From the NCBI GenBank assembly GCA_964535405.1, contig CAZHUG010000040.1:1-18359 (forward strand): a stretch of DNA of 18,359 nucleotides, written 5' to 3'. The DNA is from Scatomorpha sp964535405. GTDB lineage: Bacteria > Bacillota > Clostridia > Oscillospirales > Oscillospiraceae. The number at the start of each line of letters is the position of its first letter. The first letter of the stretch is position 1. The translations under genes were made by a program, and so were the position numbers. The notes below the pieces were generated by a model. The model was not told the DNA's origin and made no database searches. It saw only the letters and a program-made list of their open reading frames with translations. This document shows positions 13,969-18,359 of the stretch, in pieces.

Positions 13969-14502
13969 TTAACCGACTATTTCAGCGGGGGTCTTGCCCC
14001 TATAGACCGCGACTTGTTTCGCGTCCCTAAGGGATCTGAGGCCCTGCATGGTTGCCGCGACCACGTTCTGCGGGTTGTTTGACCGCATGCACTTGGTTCT
14101 GATGTCACGGATACCCGCTGCCTCGACCACCGCACGAACAGCGCCGCCGGCGATAACGCCGGTGCCTTCCGGAGCGGGCTTGAGAAGCACGCGACCGGCA
14201 CCGAACTCGCCGATGACTTCGTGGGGAATAGTTGTGCCGTAAAGAGTGACAGTGACGACATTCTTCTTGGCATCCTCGAGACCCTTACGTATGGCCTCGG
14301 AGACCTCATTTGCCTTGCCCAGACCGTAACCCACGCGTCCCTTGCCATCGCCCACGACGCAAAGCGCCGAGAACTTCATGACACGGCCGCCCTTGACGGT
14401 CTTGGAAACGCGGTTGAGGGAAACTACCTTTTCGGTGAACTCGGAGGGCTCGTCACCCCCGCGACCACGGCGATCATTGCGTCTATCGTTGTTATATGCC
14501 AT
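13969..14502 (-). CDS. rpsE: 30S ribosomal protein S5
   Basis: S5 lies at the mRNA entry channel of the 30S subunit and contributes to decoding accuracy. The 177-residue protein has an Arg/Asp/Gly-rich N-terminus, the dsRNA-binding-like domain (EFTEKVVSLNRVSKTVKGG), with the loop around residues 30-40 where spectinomycin-resistance mutations are known, and the C-terminal GTGVIAGGAVRAVVEAAGI and NNPQNVVAATMQGL blocks. GGAGGAGG precedes the ATG. It is 19 nt from rplR. Confidence 0.98.
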   Translation of the reverse strand: MAYNNDRRNDRRGRGGDEPSEFTEKVVSLNRVSKTVKGGRVMKFSALCVVGDGKGRVGYGLGKANEVSEAIRKGLEDAKKNVVTVTLYGTTIPHEVIGEFGAGRVLLKPAPEGTGVIAGGAVRAVVEAAGIRDIRTKCMRSNNPQNVVAATMQGLRSLRDAKQVAVYRGKTPAEIVG

Positions 14503-14521
14503 TTCAGTTTCCTCCTCCCGC

Positions 14522-14878
14522 TTAGAATTTCAGGCCGCCCTCACGGGCGCCTTCGGCCAGAGCTGCAACACGACCATGGTACACATATCCACCACGGTCA
14601 AAGACCACGGTCTCAATGCCCTTGGCAAGTGCGCGCTCGGCTATTTTCTTGCCGATCTCGCGTGCGGACTCAATGTCTCCGCCGCCTTCGAAGCCCTTTT
14701 CAACGGATGAAGCGGAGCACAGTGTGCAACCGGCAACGTCATCAATGATCTGGGCATAAATATTCTCAACACTTCTGTATACGCTCAGGCGAGGACGTGC
14801 AGCAGTTCCGCTGATCTTGCTGCGTACGCGCTTGTGGCGCTTGATGCGCTGAGCCTTCGTATTAGGTCTTTTTATCAT
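14522..14878 (-). CDS. rplR: 50S ribosomal protein L18
   Basis: L18 binds 5S rRNA with L5 and helps anchor the central protuberance. The 118-residue protein begins MIKRPNTKAQRIKRHKRVRS, continues with GTAARPRLSVYRSVENIYAQ, and ends VVFDRGGYVYHGRVAALAEG followed by AREGGLKF, as in relatives. GGAGG is 9 nt before the ATG. The rplF stop is 16 nt upstream. Confidence 0.98.
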   Translation of the reverse strand: MIKRPNTKAQRIKRHKRVRSKISGTAARPRLSVYRSVENIYAQIIDDVAGCTLCSASSVEKGFEGGGDIESAREIGKKIAERALAKGIETVVFDRGGYVYHGRVAALAEGAREGGLKF

Positions 14879-14894
14879 TTAAGCGCACCTCCCC

Positions 14895-15437
14895 TTATTT
14901 TGCACCGGTCTTGCCTTCTTTGCGGCGAATATGCTCGTAATCGTACTTAATCCCCTTGCCCTTATATGGCTCGGGAGGACGCTTACTGCGCACATCGGCT
15001 GCAAACTGGCCGACCTTCTGCTTATCAGTTCCGGAAATGATGATGTGGTTGGCATCGGGCACCTCAACGGTAATACCGTCGATTTCCTTGATGTTGACAT
15101 CATGGCTGAAGCCAAGCTTCATGACGAGCTCGTTGCCCTTCTTCTCGGCACGGTAGCCAACGCCGTTGATTTGGAGATTTTTCTTGAAGCCCTCGGTGAC
15201 GCCCTGAATCATATTGCTCAGAAGAGTACGTGTCAGACCGTGAAGGCTGCGGTTCTCTTTGCTGTCATCCGTGCGGGTAATGTGAAGCACGCCGGCCTCA
15301 TTCTCAATCTTCATGGCGGTGTGCAGTGCCTGAGTGAGTTCGCCCTTGGGGCCCTTCACTGTGACGACGTTGCCGTCTGCAACTGTTACTTCAACTCCGG
15401 CGGGGATGGTTATCGGATTTCTTCCTATTCTCGACAT
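14895..15437 (-). CDS. rplF: 50S ribosomal protein L6
   Basis: L6 lies near the factor-binding site of the 50S subunit. The 180-residue protein starts MSRIGRNPITIPAGVEV, has two similar domains, and ends with the conserved PEPYKGKGIKYDYEHIRRKE block. The frame is open upstream to 15500, overlapping rpsH, but the ATG at 15437 has GGAGG 8 nt upstream and matches the family N-terminus. It lies 13 nt after the rpsH stop. Confidence 0.98.
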   Translation of the reverse strand: MSRIGRNPITIPAGVEVTVADGNVVTVKGPKGELTQALHTAMKIENEAGVLHITRTDDSKENRSLHGLTRTLLSNMIQGVTEGFKKNLQINGVGYRAEKKGNELVMKLGFSHDVNIKEIDGITVEVPDANHIIISGTDKQKVGQFAADVRSKRPPEPYKGKGIKYDYEHIRRKEGKTGAK

Positions 15438-15450
15438 TCTCTCGCCCTCC

Positions 15451-15849
15451 TTACCACACAAACGCAAGGACTTCGCCGCCGACATTAGCCTTACGAGCAC
15501 TCTTGTCAGTCATGACGCCCTTGGACGTGGAGATTATGGCGATGCCAAGCCCCTTAAGAACACGGGGCAGCTCATCAGCGCCGGCGTAAACGCGCAGGCC
15601 GGGCTTAGAGACACGGCGGAGGCCCTGGATGGCCCTCTCCTTGCCGGGGAGATACTTTAAAGTGACGCGGATAATTCCCTGGGTGCCGTCATCGATGAGC
15701 TGGAAGTTCTTAATATAGCCTTCTTCAAGCAGAATTTCGGCTATGGACTTCTTCATCTTAGAGGCAGGAATGTCCACGGTCTCATGCTTTGCGCCTCCGG
15801 CGTTGCGGATACGGGTCAGCATGTCTGCGATGGGATCTGTGATCTGCAT
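15451..15849 (-). CDS. rpsH: 30S ribosomal protein S8
   Basis: S8 binds the central domain of 16S rRNA early in assembly and in E. coli also represses the spc operon. The 132-residue protein begins MQITDPIADMLTRIRNAGGA and ends with the conserved STSKGVMTDKSARKANVGGE block. AGGAGG is 6 nt before the ATG. The gene is preceded by an unusually long 165-nt structured spacer after rpsN, whereas neighbouring junctions are under 20 nt. Confidence 0.98.
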   Translation of the reverse strand: MQITDPIADMLTRIRNAGGAKHETVDIPASKMKKSIAEILLEEGYIKNFQLIDDGTQGIIRVTLKYLPGKERAIQGLRRVSKPGLRVYAGADELPRVLKGLGIAIISTSKGVMTDKSARKANVGGEVLAFVW

Positions 15850-16014
15850 GGTTTTTCCTCCTGAATTAGAGTTACCGCTTAGCGGTGTACAGCAGCGAGG
15901 TTCCGGAGCAATAGATCAGGCATTGCCTTCACGATTGGCCTCGGCCTTTCGAAGCTGCGCCGGGGTATTTATGTGTGGGCGGGGAAATCCCCGCCGTTAC
16001 ACATCATGTTTTGC
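15850..16014 (-). repeat. 165-nt rpsN-rpsH spacer rich in inverted repeats
   Basis: Four inverted repeats are visible. The largest spans 15971-16004: an outer ATGTGT/ACACAT stem and a perfect 8-bp GGCGGGGA/TCCCCGCC core with a 2-nt loop. Others are GGCC/GGCC (15937-15946), AGGC/GCCT (15918-15928) and ACCGC/GCGGT (15874-15886). No U-run follows the big stem, so it is not a terminator. No credible gene fits: open stretches are short and lack a Shine-Dalgarno site. It could be an inserted REP-like palindromic element or a regulatory RNA. Confidence 0.55.
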
Positions 16015-16200
16015 TTACCAGGAAGCCTTCCTGACACCAGGGATCTGACCCTTGTAGGCGAGCTCACGGAAGCAGATACGGCAGACGCCGTAATCGCGGA
16101 GGTATGCGTGGGGACGTCCGCAGATTTTGCAGCGGTTATAAGCACGGGTTGAAAATTTCGCCTCGCGCTGCTGCTTGAGAATCATAGATTTCTTTGCCAT
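16015..16200 (-). CDS. rpsN: 30S ribosomal protein S14, zinc-binding short form
   Basis: S14 is located in the 30S head. This is the 61-residue type Z form with a zinc site built from Cys24, Cys27, Cys40 and Cys43 (CKIC and CRIC motifs). It ends GQIPGVRKASW, typical of the family. GGAGGAGG precedes the ATG. It follows rplE after 16 nt. Confidence 0.98.
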   Translation of the reverse strand: MAKKSMILKQQREAKFSTRAYNRCKICGRPHAYLRDYGVCRICFRELAYKGQIPGVRKASW

Positions 16201-16216
16201 AACTTATCCTCCTCCC

Positions 16217-16759
16217 TTAAGCGGTGACGAACGGAGCGCCCATCTGCTTGAGCAGCTCGCGGGCCTCTTCGTCGGTCTGGGCGGTGGTGCAGATGGCAAT
16301 ATTCATGCCACGAAGCTTCTCGATCTTATCGTAATCGATTTCCGGGAAGATGATCTGCTCCTTGACACCAAGGCTGTAGTTGCCACGTCCGTCGAACGCA
16401 TCGCCGGAGATGCCGCGGAAGTCGCGGACACGGGGCAGAGCCACGTTGAAGAGTCTGTCGAGAAACTCCCACATGCGGTCGGCACGAAGGGTGACCTTGA
16501 CGCCAACATGCATTCCGTCGCGGAGCTTGAAGTTCGCAACTGACTTCTTTGCGATGGTCGCAACTGCCTTCTGGCCGGTGATTGTGGTGATGTCCTTAAT
16601 GACAGCATCAAGGGCCTTGGCATTGTCCTTGCAGTCGCCGCAGCCGACAGACACTACGATCTTGTCGACACGGGGAACCTGCATGATACTCTTATACTGG
16701 AATTTCTGCATAAGAGCAGGGGCAACCTCGTTATTATACATTTCTTTCATTCTGTTCAT
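16217..16759 (-). CDS. rplE: 50S ribosomal protein L5
   Basis: L5 binds 5S rRNA and contacts P-site tRNA from the central protuberance. The 180-residue protein begins MNRMKEMYNNEVAPAL and includes KSIMQVPRVDKIVVSVGCGD, the FLDRLFNVALPRVRDFRGIS block and a C-terminal TAQTDEEARELLKQMGAPF. The frame is open to 16792 within rplX, but the ATG at 16759 has GGAGG 9 nt upstream. An internal ATG at 16750 is a less likely start. Confidence 0.97.
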   Translation of the reverse strand: MNRMKEMYNNEVAPALMQKFQYKSIMQVPRVDKIVVSVGCGDCKDNAKALDAVIKDITTITGQKAVATIAKKSVANFKLRDGMHVGVKVTLRADRMWEFLDRLFNVALPRVRDFRGISGDAFDGRGNYSLGVKEQIIFPEIDYDKIEKLRGMNIAICTTAQTDEEARELLKQMGAPFVTA

Positions 16760-16773
16760 AACTGTCACCCTCC

Positions 16774-17082
16774 TTACAGCTCTGCGCCGCAATGCTTGCA
16801 GACGCGAGCTTTTTTGCCGTCGGCGTTGATTTTGTGGGCAACGCGGGTCGGCTTATCACATTTGGGGCAGACCACCATGACCTTGCAGGCATAGATGGGG
16901 GTCTCAACCTTGATTATTGCGCTCTCTTCGCCCTGTTTGCGTGCCTTCTGATGCTTGGTAGCAACAGAAACACCCTGAACAATGACCTTGCCACCCTTGG
17001 GGTCGGCCTTGAGAACTTCGCCGGTCTTGCCCTTGTCTCTACCAGACAGGACAATGACTTTGTCGTTCGATTTGATATTCAC
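16774..17082 (-). CDS. rplX: 50S ribosomal protein L24 with C-terminal zinc ribbon (GTG start)
   Basis: L24 initiates 50S assembly. The 102-residue protein has the N-terminal KOW motif (NDKVIVLSGRDKGKTGEVL) and the ATKHQKARKQGEE segment. The C-terminus carries Cys72, Cys75, Cys95 and Cys98 (CPKC and CKHC), a predicted zinc ribbon found in many Clostridia but absent from E. coli L24. The start codon is GTG with GGAGG 9 nt upstream. It lies 14 nt after rplN and 14 nt before rplE. Confidence 0.97.
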   Translation of the reverse strand: MNIKSNDKVIVLSGRDKGKTGEVLKADPKGGKVIVQGVSVATKHQKARKQGEESAIIKVETPIYACKVMVVCPKCDKPTRVAHKINADGKKARVCKHCGAEL

Positions 17083-17096
17083 TCTTCGCGCCCTCC

Positions 17097-17465
17097 TTAA
17101 ATAACTTCGGGAGCGAGCGACAGAATCTTCATGTAGTCTCTGTCACGGAGCTCACGGGCGACAGGCCCAAAAATACGGGTGCCGGTGGGGTTCCTGTCTT
17201 CCTTTATCAGAACGGCAGCATTGTCGTCAAAGCGAACATAGGTTCCGTCAGCGCGGCGGACAGACTTTGCGGTCCTGACGATGACTGCTCTGATCACGTC
17301 GCCCTTCTTGACCTGGCTGCCGGGGGCAGCCTTGCGGACAGAAGCAACGATAACGTCACCAATGCTGGCGTACTTGCGCTTTGTGCCGCCGAGTACACGG
17401 ATGCACTTGATTTCCTTGGCGCCGGTATTATCGGCGACCTTGAGATAACTTTCCTGCTGTATCAT
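17097..17465 (-). CDS. rplN: 50S ribosomal protein L14
   Basis: L14 lies at the subunit interface and forms intersubunit bridges. The 122-residue length is standard. The sequence begins MIQQESYLKVADNTGAKEIK and contains CIRVLGGTKRKYASIGDVIV, the FDDNAAVLIKEDRNPTGTRI block and GPVARELRDRDYMKILSLAP near the end, as in relatives. GGAGG precedes the ATG, and the rpsQ stop is 12 nt upstream. Confidence 0.98.
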   Translation of the reverse strand: MIQQESYLKVADNTGAKEIKCIRVLGGTKRKYASIGDVIVASVRKAAPGSQVKKGDVIRAVIVRTAKSVRRADGTYVRFDDNAAVLIKEDRNPTGTRIFGPVARELRDRDYMKILSLAPEVI

Positions 17466-17477
17466 TTCGTCGCCTCC

Positions 17478-17741
17478 TTACTTCGCCTTCTCGATGATTT
17501 CGACCAAACGCCAGCACTTATCCTTAGATATGGGGCGGGTCTCCATCACACGGACTTTATCGCCGATGCCGCACTCGTTGTTCTCATCATGAGCTTTCAG
17601 GCGGTAGGTACGGCCGATAATCTTCTTGTATACCTTATGCGCTACGCGATCCTCGACAACAACGACGATGGTCTTATCCATTTTATCGGACACAACCTTG
17701 CCGACGCGAGTCTTGCGGGAAGTTGTTCTCTGCTCTGCCAT
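17478..17741 (-). CDS. rpsQ: 30S ribosomal protein S17
   Basis: S17 is a primary 16S rRNA-binding protein with an OB fold. The 87-residue protein contains RKTRVGKVVSDKMDKTIVVV and KVRVMETRPISKDKCWRLVE, both diagnostic. The start is 2 nt after the rpmC stop, and its GGGAGG lies within the last codons of rpmC, so translation is coupled. Confidence 0.98.
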   Translation of the reverse strand: MAEQRTTSRKTRVGKVVSDKMDKTIVVVVEDRVAHKVYKKIIGRTYRLKAHDENNECGIGDKVRVMETRPISKDKCWRLVEIIEKAK

Positions 17742-17743
17742 TA

Positions 17744-17935
17744 TTACTTACCTCCCTTTTCGCGGATGACCGTCTTGACACGGGCTATATCGCGCCTTGT
17801 AGCGGATATCTTTGTGGGGTTGTCAAGATGATTAGTGGCATGCTGCATACGTAGCATAAACAGATCTTTCTTGAGATCGGTGAGCCTTGTTTCAAGCTCA
17901 GCCTCGGACATGGAGCGTATTTCGTTTGCCTTCAT
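17744..17935 (-). CDS. rpmC: 50S ribosomal protein L29
   Basis: L29 sits beside the polypeptide exit tunnel, near the docking site for trigger factor and SRP. The 63-residue protein begins MKANEIRSMSEAELETRLTD and ends ARVKTVIREKGGK, mostly helical as expected. The open frame continues upstream to 18055, but that part overlaps rplP and does not resemble L29. The ATG at 17935 is 1 nt after the rplP stop, so initiation is probably coupled to rplP termination. Confidence 0.96.
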   Translation of the reverse strand: MKANEIRSMSEAELETRLTDLKKDLFMLRMQHATNHLDNPTKISATRRDIARVKTVIREKGGK

Positions 17936-17936
17936 C

Positions 17937-18359
17937 TTATTCACCACCTGTCTCGGTCTCCGCCCTGGCAACGAACTTGGTCTTGCAGGGCAGTTTGTGG
18001 CTTGCGAGGCGCATTGCCTCACGCGCAGTTTCCTCGGGAACGCCGGCAATCTCAAAGAGAATGCGGCCCGGCTTTACGACAGCCACCCAGTACTCGGGTG
18101 AACCCTTACCGGAACCCATGCGGGTCTCGGCAGGCTTCTGAGTAACAGGCTTGTCGGGAAATATCTTGATCCAAACCTGACCGCCACGCTTGGTATAACG
18201 AGTCATCGCTATACGAGCGGCTTCAATCTGGTTGGAGGTAATCCAGCTGGGCTCCTGTGCCTGGAGCCCGAACTCACCGTAGTTAACAACGTTTCCGCGG
18301 GTAGCTTTACCCTTCATACGGCCACGATGCACTCTGCGGTATTTGACTCTCTTGGGCAT
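17937..18359 (-). CDS. rplP: 50S ribosomal protein L16 (5' end at window edge)
   Basis: L16 is needed for A-site tRNA accommodation and late 50S assembly. The 140 residues visible begin MPKRVKYRRVHRGRMKGKAT and contain ASHKLPCKTKFV and the GSGKGSPEYWVAVVKPGRIL block. Relatives usually have one or two residues (M-L or similar) before this Met, so the true start may lie just outside the window. Near-complete and intact. Confidence 0.96.
   Translation of the reverse strand: MPKRVKYRRVHRGRMKGKATRGNVVNYGEFGLQAQEPSWITSNQIEAARIAMTRYTKRGGQVWIKIFPDKPVTQKPAETRMGSGKGSPEYWVAVVKPGRILFEIAGVPEETAREAMRLASHKLPCKTKFVARAETETGGE

Noticed and set aside
13357..14082. 241-residue plus-strand open frame opposite rplO, rpmD and rpsE
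   Set aside because: Antisense to three conserved ribosomal genes and interrupted in logic by their junctions; a codon-bias shadow.
15876..15960. Very short frames in the rpsN-rpsH spacer as a leader peptide or gene remnant
   Set aside because: Frames are under about 20 codons, lack a Shine-Dalgarno site, and resemble nothing I recognise.
15971..16004. Hairpin after rpsN considered as a transcription terminator
   Set aside because: No U-tract follows on the minus strand, and essential spc genes lie downstream on the same transcript.

Overview
The window is typical of a Gram-positive Clostridia genome, probably Oscillospirales-like (lineage is inferred; there is no 16S gene here). Supporting signs are GGAGG-type ribosome binding sites before most genes, the short zinc form of S14, a Cys4 zinc lid in adenylate kinase, a C-terminal Cys4 ribbon on L24, and rpsD placed inside the alpha operon (in Bacillus subtilis it lies elsewhere).

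Right side (18359 down to 7206, minus strand): an almost unbroken S10/spc/alpha ribosomal protein operon. In transcription order it is rplP, rpmC, rpsQ, rplN, rplX, rplE, rpsN, rpsH, rplF, rplR, rpsE, rpmD, rplO, secY, adk, map, infA, rpmJ, rpsM, rpsK, rpsD, rpoA, rplQ. A strong intrinsic terminator at 7171-7200 closes it. Most junctions are 1-20 nt. The exceptions are structured spacers: rpsN/rpsH (165 nt), rpmJ/rpsM (119 nt, a nested hairpin), rpoA/rplQ (80 nt), rpsD/rpoA (77 nt) and infA/rpmJ (53 nt, tandem hairpins). None of these hairpins has a U-run, so they look like translational or processing elements rather than terminators.

Middle (7091-5853, minus strand): a lipoprotein serpin, probably displayed outside the membrane as a protease inhibitor. 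It faces the plus-strand cluster across a perfect 21-bp bidirectional terminator that contains both stop codons.

Left-centre (1718-5814, plus strand): cca (tRNA nucleotidyltransferase), a family 4 uracil-DNA glycosylase, a DUF2156-type acyltransferase-like protein, a GNAT acetyltransferase, then a membrane protein resembling the DUF2238/YjdF group. The first four are tightly spaced (8-nt overlap, 15 nt, 1 nt) and probably co-transcribed.

Left edge (1602-232, minus strand): murC, for peptidoglycan precursor synthesis, with its own terminator. murC and cca diverge from a 115-bp spacer in which one palindromic 8-mer can serve as the -10 box for both directions.

No tRNA, rRNA, CRISPR, insertion sequence or phage gene was seen. 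I found no clear new multi-gene system. The strongest leads are the rpmJ/rpsM leader RNA, the rpsN/rpsH insert, the symmetric promoter and the surface serpin.
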